Position numbers and translations under genes: made by a program
The notes under the pieces: model-generated
Seen by the model: the letters and a program-made list of their open reading frames with translations, nothing else
What the model was told of the DNA's origin: nothing
Databases searched by the model: none
Source: Adiantum capillus-veneris
Taxonomy: Eukaryota; Streptophyta; Polypodiopsida; Polypodiales; Pteridaceae
Length of the DNA stretch: 64,000 bases
Assembly: GCA_014529385.2 (NCBI GenBank)
Contig: CM043966.1
Span: 42,073,537-42,137,536 of the forward strand
Reading direction: 5' to 3'
Part shown: positions 45,483-58,170 of the stretch, one piece after another
Position numbering within the stretch: position 1 is the stretch's first letter
How the letters are laid out: each line of letters starts with the position of its first letter

Positions 45483-46624
45483 CTAGTGGAACTCAATAAG
45501 AAGATTGTACAAAGGACGAGCTATCTCGGCAAAGTTTAAAATAAACCGTCGGTAATAACCAACATGGCGCGTGAACCGTTGAACTCCTTTATAGTTTGTA
45601 GGTGGTGGCATTTCAGCAATGGCTTTAATTTTTCTCTCATCTATGGAAATCCTATTTTTGGGCATTATATGCCCTAAAATGACTCTGACTCCATGTTTAA
45701 CCCAAAATTGGTATTTGAAAGGGTTTAAGGAGATGCGATACAATCTACATTTTTGGAACACTTTTTGTAAGCATGTTAGATGTTCTTTCCAAGAAGAATA
45801 AACACAAAGATCATCTAAGAAAGCTTCACAAAACTCCCTCAAATATTCTCTAAAAGCAGTATTTATTAATCGTTGAAAGGTGGCAAGGGCATTGCTTAAG
45901 CCAAAAGCCATAACACGAAATACGAACACTCCAAATTCGGTTATAAAAGTCGTTTTAGCTTGGTCCTCTAGCGCAATGGTGATTTTAAGGAGATGCGATA
46001 CAATCTACATTTCTGGAACACTTTTTGTAAGCATGTTAGATGTTCTTTCGAAGAAGAATAAACACAAAGATCATCTAATAAAGCTTCACAAAACTCCCTC
46101 AAATATTCTCTAAAAGCAGTGTTTATTAATCGTTGAAAGGTGGCAGGGGCATTGCTTAAGCCAAAAGCCATAACACGAAATGCGAACACTCCAAATTCAG
46201 TTATAAAAGCCCTTTTAGCTTGGTCCTCTAGCGCAATGGTGATTTGATTGTAGCTAGAGTACCTATCTAAAAAGCTATAAGCTTCCTTTCCTGTAACTCT
46301 TTCAAACACATATTCTGAATATGGCAAGGGGTAATGGTCCCTCCTAGTGGCGACATTGACCTTTTTGAGATCCACGCACACTCTAAGTTTCCCCTTCTTC
46401 TTTGGCACAATAACTATTGAAGACACCCATTCTGAGTGCTCAATAGGGTATATGAATCCGCATTTCACAAGCTTTTCAATCTCTTCTTGAATCCTTGATG
46501 GTGGCGTTGGGGTTAGCACTATGAATTTGTGTGGTTGTTGTTGCATAGGGAACACTATGTCGGTAAGGTGGATTTGCCTAAGTGATGGCTCTAGATCCCT
46601 TTGGGTCTCTTCTACCAAACCCAT
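45483..46624 (-). pseudogene. Element D reverse transcriptase with internal duplication
   Basis: RT blocks appear in order on the minus strand: KLVKCGFIYPIEHSEWVS, VPKKKGKLRVCVDLKKVN, FLDRYSSYNQI, FGLSNAPATFQRL and the active-site box LLDDLCVYSS near 46080-46050. A 260-bp tandem duplication then repeats the segment from YNQI-TIALED to CRLYRISL. The second copy has its own box FLDDLCVYSS near 45820-45790 in a shifted frame and continues to the thumb (KFKYQF-like, LGHIMPKNRISID, YYRRFILNF). The duplication alone would inactivate the enzyme. Confidence 0.85.
45727..46245. repeat. 260-bp tandem duplication within element D RT
   Basis: Copy 1 is 45727-45986 and copy 2 is 45987-46245, both starting AAGGAGATGCGATACAATCT on the plus strand. 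About nine differences are seen by eye, so the copies are roughly 96 percent identical. The length is not a multiple of three, hence the frame change in RT. Confidence 0.93.
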
Positions 46625-46857
46625 TTATTACTTGACTCACTCGATCTCCTCTGTAGGGCCTGGGTAAGTTCCTATCTTCTTTTGTGGTCCTGGCCATTGT
46701 GGCTCATGACAATTTTATTGTTTGTTTCTTTTCTAATGGTCATTTTAGTCTCCTTAGATTCACCTGAATCAAAATCCTCTTCAACGTCGTTCATATATAC
46801 AGGGTCTTCACTAGTCCTTATGTTGGTCTTTGAACCGGGGTCTGAATTCACTGCTTT

Positions 46858-48683
46858 TTACGATCTCTTTCTTCGTGTTTTCTTCTTTTTTTGATATTGG
46901 GAAATTGATGCCGTTTCTCTTTCTTCAAGAATATATTTTGTTTTTGGAGCATCAATCATGTGAGAAACATGTATTGGTACCACAGGCGTACTTTGTGTTG
47001 GCTCCTCCGTGACCTCAATTAAATTCAATGGCGTTATCTTTGGTGCATTTGGATTATTAGGACATAGGGAAATCAAATAATCTATGCCACATTGATTACA
47101 CATGAGTATCGGCATTGTAGACGTGCTCACTTGTTTGGTTTGCATTAATGTGGCATTCTTTTGTAGTCTAATGGGACATTTGGCTATACGATGTGGACCT
47201 CCACACTCATAGCATTGAAGAGGTGGACTCTTGGTAGTGTGATTGATATTTCAGCCTCTTGTAGCAAGAGCAACTACTTGATAGACATGTTTGACTTGTC
47301 GCCAATAGTCCTCCATATAATATTGTAGACTCTCTTCAAGTGCATCAATCCCATAGGCAATATTAGGGTCTATTTCCTCCTCATAGCCTTCCAAACCAAC
47401 AATAGATGGATCACAACCCACTTATTCACATAAGTGATTCTCGGATGTGGTGGTTGCGGTCCTAGCACTAGAGGTGGTAACGGTGTTGTTTTGGGCCCTA
47501 GGGACCATGTGTTGTGACGTTTGTTCAAGTGGTGGGGCCAATATTAATGCAAGCACTTGAGGTGTGTTTGTCCATGCTAAGGTTGATCTTCTGGTCATTG
47601 CGAGTTTAAATACTATGAAATCCTTAGCTTGATGACCATACCTCCCACAGGCATTGCAATTCCCATTAAATTTTACTCTAAATGTGGGGCATTCATTGGT
47701 ACTATGCGGACCATAGCATACTGAGCACCATTGTTGCTCCCTTCTTGGATACATATGATTGTTATGTGGCACGCAATTGTCTCTAAGACTCTCTTGAATG
47801 GCCTTGGTGAGATCTACTAACAATAGGCTTTATGTCATTGGTTGATGCCCCGATGCTTGTAGCTAGTAGATTTAGACTCAACAGACACTCTTTCTCCTTG
47901 AATCATTAAGTTATTCTCCAATTGGATTGCATTGGTGGTGACTGCTTCCCAAGTGGTGATACCTCTAATGACCACGCAATTGTATATATCCTCATGTCGT
48001 AATCCTCTAATGAATCTATCAAGCAATTGATTATTATTGAAGCGCTCATTTGGGTTACACAAGAGTTCGAATGCTTCAAGCGGCTAATAAAGTCTCTCAC
48101 AGACTCTCCTTCCTCTCGTTGGGATTTCTAGAGCTGAGATGCTACACCCCAAAGTACTCCCTCTCATATGTACTCTTTCAAGAATTGTCTTCTAAGAGTA
48201 GGGTAAATTGTTTTTTCTTCCACCCTTAGGGTTCTATACCAATTCCTAGCATTTTGACTTAAGGTCAGGCTTAAAGCATTACTCTAATGCAAGTCATTCT
48301 GTTCTCCTAGGAAATCGCTTATATGTTCAAACACTTTGATATTCTTCCTCACATCCCCGACTCCACTAAATTTTTGTGTGAGGCTATTTGTACTGCCTTA
48401 CTTCTAGGCTCTCTACCGGGTTTTCAGCAATGGATCGACCAATAGCTTGAGCAAATGTTGCCAAGTCACCCAAGTGAGCAGGCAGTGTGGGTAAAGGTGC
48501 TCTCAGAACTACATGTGGAGTAGGTATTGGCATTGGGCTTGGCGTATACGAAGCCCTTGGGTTCCAAGTTTGGTACAATGTTGTGCCATGTGGTGGCCCA
48601 AAGATCATATGTGTGGCCCTAGACATAACAGACATCGGATGTGAGATGCTCACGCTAGCCGGTATGGTCCCATTGAAATAAGA
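46858..48683 (-). pseudogene. Element D gag with zinc knuckles
   Basis: On the minus strand the N-terminal part (48653-48384) is Pro-rich. The capsid-like core is spread over stops and frames at about 48360-47835: VRDFISRLKH, ERFNNNQLLDRFIRGLR. Two zinc knuckles follow at about 47740-47630: CSVCYGPHSTNEC is complete in its Cys/His spacing (C-x2-C-x3-H-x4-C), and CNACGRYGHQAKDF has Phe for the last Cys. A third worn one, CNQCGIDYLISLC, lies near 47095 with Tyr for His. Gag would package the element RNA. Protease is not found downstream. Confidence 0.72.
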
Positions 48684-50261
48684 GCCTGGATGTTGTGGTT
48701 GTGGAGCATAAGTTGTTTAAACAATGGGAGGAGTAGGAGCTACATGAGCATGAGGACCCATAGGTGCATACGATTGATACACACTTTTAGGTAGCGTTGC
48801 AAGGATTGGGATACCATGTAGTGGTGCTTTACTAACAAATGAGTCCATGGCGTGTTTTGTGTCCTACCCATCACTGGGTAGGCATAGGAGCCGTAGTGTC
48901 GTCAAGATAAAGATGAGCCAAACTTGGAAAGGTAAATCTATCACTTGTGGGATCGGATTGTACTGAGACCCCTAGGGCGAAACAACATATGGAAGATCCA
49001 TCAAACTTACTGAGGGATTCTCCATTTGCGATAAGGTTGGTTGCCTAGCCTCCCGCCTAACAAAAAATTTCATGAGACCCATTGAAGGCATGTGGATCCC
49101 TTTGTTCTGCCTTTCTATCTCAATAACCCTATGGATAACATCACAAATTCTTTGTTGTTGGTCCTCTATGCTAGTAGCTCATCCTTTAGCTCGTGACCAG
49201 AGCATAGGTGCATGTGACCTCAACACTTTAGAAGTGTTGGTGAGTGCCCATGAAGGCCACTCACCTAGGTTTTTGGGCGTTTGCAACCCAAATTTAATCT
49301 CTTTTTTTTTTTTTTTAGTCCTTTTTTCTAGCCAAGCCATAGAATGTGGCATGTGATATCTCAAAACAAGCATCTTGGCTAGAGGTATGGGCCGTGCTTT
49401 ACAGCCCCTGATTCGGTTACGTAAAGTCCTCGGAATCCCAAAACTAGTCTTTTCCTAGGCGGGCAGTGGCCTAGAATTAGCAAGTCCAAAGGGTGAGTGT
49501 GAAGGGGATGGTGGAGGACTTGAGGAACTTGTCCCACATGCCCTCCCTTCACTTGAGGTCCTAGTTTTTATAATAAGGTAGTGTGAGTAGTATATCATAA
49601 GATTGAGGACTGAGGCCTGGGCTCGGGCTCGGGCTAGGGGCTTGGGGGAATGATCTCGATCCCTTCCTTTTAGGACAAAGTTTTTAGTTTTTTATTTTTT
49701 AAATTCTTTTTGACCTCAATATTCCCAAGAATTTATATATATATATATATATATATAATTTTTTGTTTAATTTTTTTCAAAAAAGTTTTTTTAAAGGAAT
49801 ATGTGGCCACGTGGACGCCGAGCTCCTACGCGCACACAGCAGCTTCTAGGAGCTTTTTCTAACCTCCTCGTAGCTAATTAACAACTACTTAACACTAACT
49901 ACCTCTGTTAACTCACTGTTTAACACAGTACATTGTACACTCACAAATAGTCAACCTTCTTACTACCTAAACTAACTAACATAGTAAAACTGCTCACTCA
50001 TAGAGTACTGAATCTACTCACAGAGCACATTGCAGATTTACACCAGCTAACAAATTTATTAACACCTGCACATTACAAATCTCAACAAATCTAACAGAAA
50101 GCCTACACATTTCAACACTAACAGATTCTAACAAGCCCGATAAACCTGTGTATTACAATCACTTAGCAGATCTAAACAAACTCAGACAAAAGCATAAAAA
50201 CAGATGGAAGAGAGGCTTCCAGAGGTAGCACTGAGCGCTCCTCAAGCTTAATACAAGGCTA
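48684..50261 (-). other. Element D leader and gag N-terminal remains
   Basis: Aligns in patches with the leader of element B (for example 49070-49170 with 9933-10030, and 49340-49440 with 10980-11080). It contains a T15-like run near 49301-49316 and an alternating AT run at 49731-49758. No intact gene is seen. Confidence 0.6.
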
Positions 50262-50279
50262 TCCCCGGAAGCGGTGCCA
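50262..50279 (-). other. Primer-binding site, tRNA-Asp type, worn
   Basis: The minus strand reads TGGCACCGCTTCCGGGGA four bases after the LTR. It matches the tRNA-Asp site TGGCGCCGTTGCCGGGGA with three changes. Element B has a better copy at the same relative place. Confidence 0.78.
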
Positions 50280-50283
50280 AAAG

Positions 50284-50869
50284 TGTACGCTTTGCCATAC
50301 GTGTTGAAGGTTGGGAACTTGCATGTGCACTGTGTGCGAGCCTCGAAAGGCTGCAAACACACAACTAGAGAGTCCTAGCAACCTCAAAGAACAATGGTGT
50401 GTCACTCACCTCTCAATGCTTCCGTCGTGAAGGATCCTGTTGTGCGAACAAGAAGGAGTTACCACCAATGCTGCACTCTACCGCCTAGTTATCGTTGATG
50501 TCGCCACAATGCTCGATCACTCTCTCTCTCTCTCTCTCTCTCTCGCATACACACACACACATACACACATGAGCACACAAAGGAGAAGGAGAAGGAGATG
50601 GAGATAGAGCAAGAGCACTTTCTTAGCTTACACCTCAAAGAATGAGGATTTTTAGGTCAAATGGACCTTTTATAAGAGTTCAGACCCATTCACACATGTG
50701 CCCCCACAATGGCTGGTCGTTGCATAGATGTTGTAAAAATAAGATAAGTGGTGCACCTCTCATCGGTGATCACCTACACACCTACTGGACCGACAAGCAT
50801 AGTCCATGACTCGAGCAATGAGTAATGTGATGCCCATCGTAGGTGATAGGGTGTCCGTGAGGGTTAATA
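50284..50869 (-). repeat. Element D 5' LTR (586 bp)
   Basis: It starts TGTACGC on the plus strand and ends GGTTAATA, where element B has GGTTAACA, so the terminal CA has become TA. It matches the element B LTR along its length and shares the CT microsatellite position and the CTCTCATCGG block near 50757-50766. Confidence 0.83.
50520..50545. repeat. (CT)13 microsatellite inside the element D LTR
   Basis: Thirteen CT units at the position where the element B LTR has twenty-three. Confidence 0.95.
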
Positions 50870-50978
50870 GAGAGAGAGTTGCACACCCAACAAGAGTGGG
50901 GGAGGGGTGTGCACACACAGGGGGAGGGGGAGAGGGAGAAAGAGAGTTGCACACACATACACATAGGGGGGGGGGGGA

Positions 50979-51009
<31 letters not shown>

Positions 51010-51056
51010 GGCAGAGGGAGAGTTGCACACATACACATACACACAGAATGGAAGGG

Positions 51057-51129
<73 letters not shown>

Positions 51130-51167
51130 GGAGAGTTGCACACATACACATACACAAAGAAGGGAGG

Positions 51168-51221
<54 letters not shown>

Positions 51222-51300
51222 AAGAGAGAGAGAGGGAGAGTTGCACACATACACATACACAAAGAAGGAAGGGGAGAAGAGAGAGAGAGAGAGAGAGAGG
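50870..51300. repeat. GA/ACAC minisatellite, five units
   Basis: A unit made of GAGAGTTGCACACATACACA, a GAAGGGAGGGGAGAA-like link and a (GA)n run of variable length recurs at about 50873, 50943, 51018, 51131 and 51236. The last two units are almost identical outside the GA runs. The array starts at the outer edge of the element D LTR. Open frames of Arg-Glu or Ser-Leu repeats on both strands are artefacts. Confidence 0.9.
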
Positions 51301-51413
51301 ATTTTGGGAAAACTTGTTCAAAATTTGAATTTGACATTTTAGGAGGAGAAAGAGAAAAGAAAATGATTTAGAGTGTCCAGTGTAGGAAAAGTAGCTTAAA
51401 AAGTCTTTTTTTC

Positions 51414-51445
<32 letters not shown>

Positions 51446-51446
51446 G
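51414..51446. repeat. (AT)n(AC)n microsatellite
   Basis: About eleven AT units are followed by five AC units and a CGCACACA end. Confidence 0.9.
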
Positions 51447-52452
<1,006 letters not shown>

Positions 52453-52837
52453 GGCGTTTAGCTTGATTATGGTTCATGTGATTATCGAGGTATACAATTT
52501 TATCGATTTATGGCTCGCAATATGTTGTTTTCTCTATTTTGTAGGGATCTCCATGTTTTTGATTGTAACAGTGGTATCAAAGCGTAGGCTACGCTCCAAA
52601 GATTAAAGATAATCAACATCTAAGTACTCTGTTTTTATTTTTATTTTTCTTTTCTTCTATTTGCATATGTCTTTAATTGATTAACTTGTAAAAATTAGTG
52701 TTAATTGTACTACACAAATCATGGCTCTAGTATGATTGGATAATCCTTGAAAATTAGTGCATCTATTCTGATGGAATATTATAGGATTTAGACGTTTAAG
52801 GATATTTATGTCATAATGATGTGAGATTGCAGAGTGG

Positions 52838-53769
52838 CATTAGGAGATTTCGGAGGTCTTTTGGAGGGCCTTTTAGAAGAGTGAGGAAAAAGCGCTCCTC
52901 CAATGAAAGAAGAGCCTAAGTTACATAGAAAAATAGATTGATATTAAGAAAAATATAAAAAAGGTGTCTGTGGTTCTTGAAAACGGTCGCCTTTTCATTC
53001 AATGCGAATGTCTTTTTCATGAGGTAGACGATGCTCACTTAATATGGCTTTTGTCATCATTGAAATTTAAAAAAATCACAACACTGTCAATTGATGTTGA
53101 AATTTTGAAGCTTTTGACACCTCCAATGCGTTCGGACCGTCCAAAAACCCAAAAAAAATGCCTATCTACTTGCCTCAATCTGAGGGAGAAATCGCCAAAA
53201 AATCCCTAAAAAGGGGATTTTGGATCATGGCATGCGAGGGACCATCTGGAGAATTCTAGATGACCCTCTGCGTGCCGTGATCCAACTTTTTTATTTTTTT
53301 CCTCACAGCACGCGGAGGGCTATTTCGAATTTTCCAGATGCCCCCCCCCCCCGGTGTGCCGTGAGGCAAAATCTCCTTTTTAGGGGTATTTTGACAATTT
53401 CTCCCTCTCTGGGTGTCAGATTGAGACAAGTAGATAAATGTTTTTTAAGTTTTTGGTCATTTTAAACGCATTGGCGGTGTCAAAAACTTTAAATTCGAAC
53501 ACCAACTGATAATTTTGTGATTTTTTTAATTTCAATGATGACGAAAGCTATATTGAATGAGCGCTGTGTACTTCATAAAAACAACACATGCTTGAATGAA
53601 AAAGTGATCATTTTCAAGGATTTTTGAAAAGTTAGGTTCACTTTTGAGAGTGTCCAATCTTCCTTTTGTACATAAGCAACAAGCACAAGTATGTTTTAAG
53701 AGAATTTTCTAGAGAGAGAAATAGAATTTCTTAGAAGGCCCTCCAAACGACCTCCAAAATCTCCTAATG
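52838..53769. mobile_element. Long imperfect inverted repeat (foldback element) with nested hairpins
   Basis: The sequence 52838 onward (CATTAGGAGATTTCGGAGGT) matches the reverse complement of the sequence ending at 53769. The match continues through most of both arms, centred near 53303. The outer ~40 bases differ at about four positions; the middle of each arm is more diverged. At the apex of each arm lies a second, self-complementary hairpin (about 53219-53283, GGATCATGGCATGCGAGGG paired with its complement; and about 53305-53364, CCTCACAGCACGCGGAGGG). No protein is encoded. The form fits a non-autonomous foldback or MITE-like DNA transposon (inference). No clear target duplication was found. 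Confidence 0.82.
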
Positions 53770-56499
53770 ATTAAAACACCTAGCTAGAGATACATAATCA
53801 TTAAGAAATTATGTATATACCTATAATCCTATTCTATAAACAGAGAATGCATAGGACAATAATAGAAAAAATAAGAAGAAGACTGAAGAAGCTTGAAGAA
53901 GAATGCCCGCATGATTCGATATTAAGAGAAATAAGTTTTACAGGTTGATATATATGTGTTTGTATGTGTATGTATGTATGTATAGATATATATATCAAGG
54001 CATGATTTGTAAGAAAATAGCAAGCGTAGAGATGTCTTAATGTTGTAAACGCAATGCCGAGTTACCAAAATGTCTTTTTGGTGAGTCGTTCAAAAGTGTT
54101 ACCATATACATTGATAGCCGTTTTTTTGGCTCTCTGTAATTGCCATAGTGAGTTATCTCACCCTATCAAATCACTCAAACACTGTGGTTACCCTCACCCT
54201 TTCACTGTATATAGGTGCGTGTGAGTTAGGGAACTTTTCCCATATCTCCTTACTGAAATAAAAAACCCTCAATTAGCTAGTCATTGGGCTAGTTGAGCCA
54301 AAAAATATATATATATATAAAATATAAGTATATTATGGCCCATGCGTATGTAAATATTTCTTTGTATATAGGGCCTAAATAAAAGATTTTTTCATAATTA
54401 TTTTGGTATTTATTTAAATATTTCTACCTAGGTGTGTGTTATTTATGCTCTGTACATTGCCTCACCATTACCACAATTTTTCTTACCATTTTTCATACTC
54501 TTTATTCCATATCGAAATATTTTCATGTAAGCTTCTCTCATATTTGGTGTAACTCCACCCCAACAAAAATCCAAAAAAAAACTAGTTTTATTTATGTGCA
54601 TATTTTTTCACTATTGTGATTTTTCCCTTCCTACATCTATTTTGTTTTTTTTCTAAAAAATTAGAACACCGAAAATATTTATCTCTTTATGGTAGCCTCA
54701 TAATGAGAGAGATTTCTTTTGACCCCTTTATATTTTTTCCACTTATATTATTTATATTTGACATGTACATATTTTTTAGACCCCTCAATATTTGATTTTC
54801 TTAGTTGTACTATTCACTTATATCATGATCTCAAACAATATCTTCAATTATAGACCTACCAAATAAGGTCAAGGGTAGGTGGCATGCATACATGCACTAT
54901 GGAGGGCTCACTCTTGGAGGTATTCAAAAGAATCATCCAAAGAAGGACTCCACAAGGACCTTATGCAGTGGAAAAAAACGGTCGATTTTGCTGAGTTTTT
55001 AAAGTTCACTTGCTCTCTGAATTTGAAAAGGTGATACAAACAAAAGTTGTAGCTCGTGGGCTGAACTTTTGCCTCAAATTTTTTCATAATTTCTTGAGCT
55101 ACGAGCTGTGAGCTATGATTTTATTAGTGGACCCCAGTTTTCCCATGCTATGCAGCCAAACTCTCTCTTCCACTTTATCATTTTCCTCTTTCACACACAC
55201 TTCTCCACTCATCATCCCCACCTCTCTCACCACTCCTCTCTGCACCCTACTCACCTTCTCCTCAACCTTGAAGAATAAGAGAAACCATGGTGAACTCATA
55301 CCTCCCACACACAATACCATTCCAAAATTGACCACCTAGTCTCATTTTTCCTCCTCCAAATTACCCATATCTATAAACAAAAACCACAAAATTCAGCCTC
55401 TTCTCTTAAAAGACAGCATCATGGTGGTTGATTACTCAGCTTCAATTACCTTGTCTCTCAACGGAGGTCAAGAGTGGAGAAAAAATGTACCGTCAAAGCT
55501 AGTGGACCATCAACAAGCGTCAAAATTGGCCCTACTCAAGACACTTGGAGCATCAACCTTGTAAGAAATCCACCTTTTCTTACCTCTTAAGAGTTTTTCT
55601 TCCTTATTTGTATCCTACATGGATACTCCCATTGTAAATATCCAATTCCATTTGTAAATTAATACTAACTCTACTAACACTAACCCACTATGAAAAGTCC
55701 TATCACCTCCATTTCTCTCCTCTCTCTTTTCCCACCAACTTCTTGATAATTCCAAGCAAAAGAAATTAGATAAATTGCTGAAAATCTAACCCAACCATGG
55801 TTAGAGGAGTAACCCTAGCCTTCAAAATGGCTATAAAAGGAGGGTGTAGCTAGCACAAAAATGGGGGAGAAGAAAGAGCACTATGCTATAGCTTGAGAAG
55901 CCAAGCTCAACCTCTTGAGAAGGAGCTCTTGAGTGGAATCTCATTGGCATTAGGCATATGTATGTGTTGTATTAGGGGTGATTAGCAAGTGAACTCTATG
56001 CCATTGTAAGAGAGAGGGATCATTAAATTAAGGGTAGAAAATCTATCATGTCTCCTACTAGTGTAAGCCCAACATTTGCTGAATCAAGGAGGGTGAATTT
56101 GGACTAAGCATGGATACCTTGTCTCCCTTTCAACGTGAAGTCATGGACAATAATGATGTGTAAGTGTTTTGGTGTTTTATTTAAGTTCTTGATAGCTTGT
56201 CTCCGGGTATTGTTATCAATTTAGCCATAAATCCCACATGCTGTAAGAGGGCGACAGGGTGGAGAGGACTCCCCTGGCCTTAAGACAGTGATTGGGGTGG
56301 TTTTTTTCTTGTGATGTGTTGTGGTGTAATGTACTCAGGCTATGTTGAACAAATACTAATCTCACTTTGATTGGTCATGATAGATTTGTAAGAAGGCATT
56401 AGTGCAACAAGCACCCCCTTCCCCCTTCTCTCTCTTTCTTACATATATATATTTATGTTTGCTTGATCATTAACGATACACTTCAAAGCAGCCCGAGCA

Positions 56500-56502
<3 letters not shown>
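53770..56502. other. Unassigned AT-rich sequence
   Basis: About 2.7 kb without a convincing gene. It holds short TATGTA/TATA tracts (53955-53995, 54305-54325). A pyrimidine-rich stretch lies at 55150-55270. The 55860-56290 part (GAAGAAAGAGCAC..., CTTGTCTCCGGGTATTG) has the feel of LTR/leader sequence but no partner was found. Confidence 0.4.

Positions 56503-56564
<62 letters not shown>
56503..56564. repeat. (TC)31 microsatellite
   Basis: Thirty-one uninterrupted TC units. Confidence 0.96.
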
Positions 56565-56567
<3 letters not shown>

Positions 56568-57277
56568 TTTTAGTGTGTGAGAGTGTTCCATTGGTGTTAG
56601 GGTTAGTGTAAATTCCTTGCTTGTTTGTGGGTTGCTCTAACGATTCTCCTCTTTTGCGTCCTAGTTCGCTCTTAAACTAGGTGGTGCCTCTTGTGTAGTT
56701 GGGATTTGGCTGTGGTTTTGTTGTTTTGGTTTGTGTTGTGTTGTGCCCCAGCCCCATTGAGCAGCACAGGAGCCTTGAAGGGTGTCTAGAGGTTTCTCTT
56801 CTTGTTGCCCGCCCCGGAGTGCTTCAACATGTGATAGTGATGTGTGTGAACACACTAGGACTGTTGGGGCATTTTTTCCCTCTTTAGGAGGTTTTTTCCC
56901 CCGAGCATTGTATATACACCCATTACTCTAGGGCTATCTATCTTGCCATTGCACACCAAGTAACACACTAACTATTGTGTGCCTTGAGCTTCCTTCATCT
57001 TCTCCAAGCTGTGTGCGTTTCTCTTCAACCCTAATTTGGGCAAGCTCGTAGAGCTTGGTCTACTCAGATTTTGATTCGGGCTCATTTCGGCCTTCGTTTC
57101 CACTACAGGCAGTACTGTACATGCTATTTCGTTATTTTGTGCAAAATTTTTATCAGTGCTGTTTTTTGCATAACAGGTGCCTTACAGTCATCTACGGTTT
57201 GTGCTATATAGCACGTGTTGTTCCCGCTCCATTTCTCCTATTTTTGGGTAGTTTTCACATCAGGTGCAACATTTACC
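56565..57277 (+). other. Upstream sequence of the copia element
   Basis: No gene is seen. TTGGTGTTAGGG at 56591-56602 is a weak match to an initiator-Met primer-binding site and would put an LTR end at TTCCA just before it, but with several mismatches and no second LTR this is not a firm call. Confidence 0.35.
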
Positions 57278-58170
57278 ATGGCTGACAACAACATAGATGT
57301 GTTCAAGATGTTTGCTGTTGAGAACAGGCTGGATGGGGACAATCATCCTATGTGGGCTTACATGATGCAACATGTTTTTGTGTCAAACAGCGTCTGGAAT
57401 ATTGTGCACAGCATTGATGTACATCCTGGTTCTGAGGATGCAAGGATTGCTGCTATTAGAGTTGTTTTGCCTAAGACAGAACAAGCTCAATGAGATGTAA
57501 AGGATGCGCAAGCTCATACATCGATTGAGTTGTCTGTGAAGCGCACCATTGTTCCTCACATCTGTTCAGCAAAATCTGCAAAACAGGCTTGGGATATTTT
57601 GGTTGGTCTTTATGCAAGTCGCAATGAGGCTAAAATTGCTTTGCTGCGTAAAGAGCTGGAGTCAAAGATTATGCATGAGGAAGATGATATGGACACTTTT
57701 CTTGCATGAGGAAGATGATATGGACACTTTTCTTGCTGGTGTCAAGGATATCAATGAGCAACTTATTTCTGCAGGTGAAGTCATTTCAGAGAGTTCCCTT
57801 GTGCAGACTGTTCTTGATGCCTTACCAGATTCTTACCAGACTTTTGCTAGTACTTGGAGACTTATGACCCAAGGAAATCCAGAAGTTGTCAAGTTTGATG
57901 TATTATGCACATTGCTGCTGCAAGAGTCAATTTCTAGAAAAAACAGGACTAGACAGCGTGCAGTTGAACAGGATTTTATTGCTTCTCAAAGAAAGGGTGG
58001 TAACAGCATGCAACCACTTCTTATGGTTTTGTTGCGAGTGGCAAAACTTCTGTTCCCAATGCTTCTGCTGGTAGCACTTCGTCTGGCAATTATGGTGATA
58101 AGGGAAAAAAGAAGATGTTTTGCCATTATTGCAAAGCTAATGATCACTTGATCAAGCAGTGTCCTAAGCT
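57278..58170 (+). pseudogene. Copia gag with zinc knuckle, broken
   Basis: The start is the ATG at 57278 (MADNNIDVFKMFAVENRLDG, NHPMWAYMMQHVF). The frame has a TGA at 57491-57493, then continues as SIELSVKRTIVPHICSAKSA and AWDILVGLYASRNEAKIALL. A 31-bp tandem duplication at 57673-57734 shifts it by one base. The following text EQLISAGEVISESSLVQTVL is the usual copia gag (UBN2-like) continuation. After one more frameshift the zinc knuckle CHYCKANDHLIKQC is intact at about 58120-58165. Gag assembles the particle and binds RNA. Confidence 0.85.
57673..57734. repeat. 31-bp tandem duplication in copia gag
   Basis: Two perfect copies starting GCATGAGGAAGATGATATGG at 57673 and 57704. The length of 31 bases causes the frameshift in gag. 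Confidence 0.97.

Larger units (their letters stand above)
43636..50869 (-). mobile_element. Element D: Ty3/gypsy element with 5' LTR, gag and pol, no 3' LTR
   Basis: Reading on the minus strand: LTR (50869-50284), tRNA-Asp primer-binding site (50279-50262), long leader, gag with zinc knuckles (48683-46858), RT (46624-45483), RNase H (45415-44813), integrase (44788 to about 43640). The element ends within the integrase C-terminus at its junction with element C. No protease motif is found between gag and RT, so that part seems deleted. The LTR and leader match element B. Many stops and frameshifts show that it is old, although large parts of pol remain readable. Confidence 0.85.

Noticed and set aside
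50760-51371. Long open frames on both strands (up to 179 codons)
   Set aside because: They are Ser-Leu and Arg-Glu repeats produced by the GA/CT minisatellite; every frame stays open because the repeat has no stops.
56584-56602. Copia LTR end and PBS at TTCCA/TTGGTGTTAGGG
   Set aside because: Several mismatches to the initiator-Met site and no second LTR downstream; kept only as a weak note.
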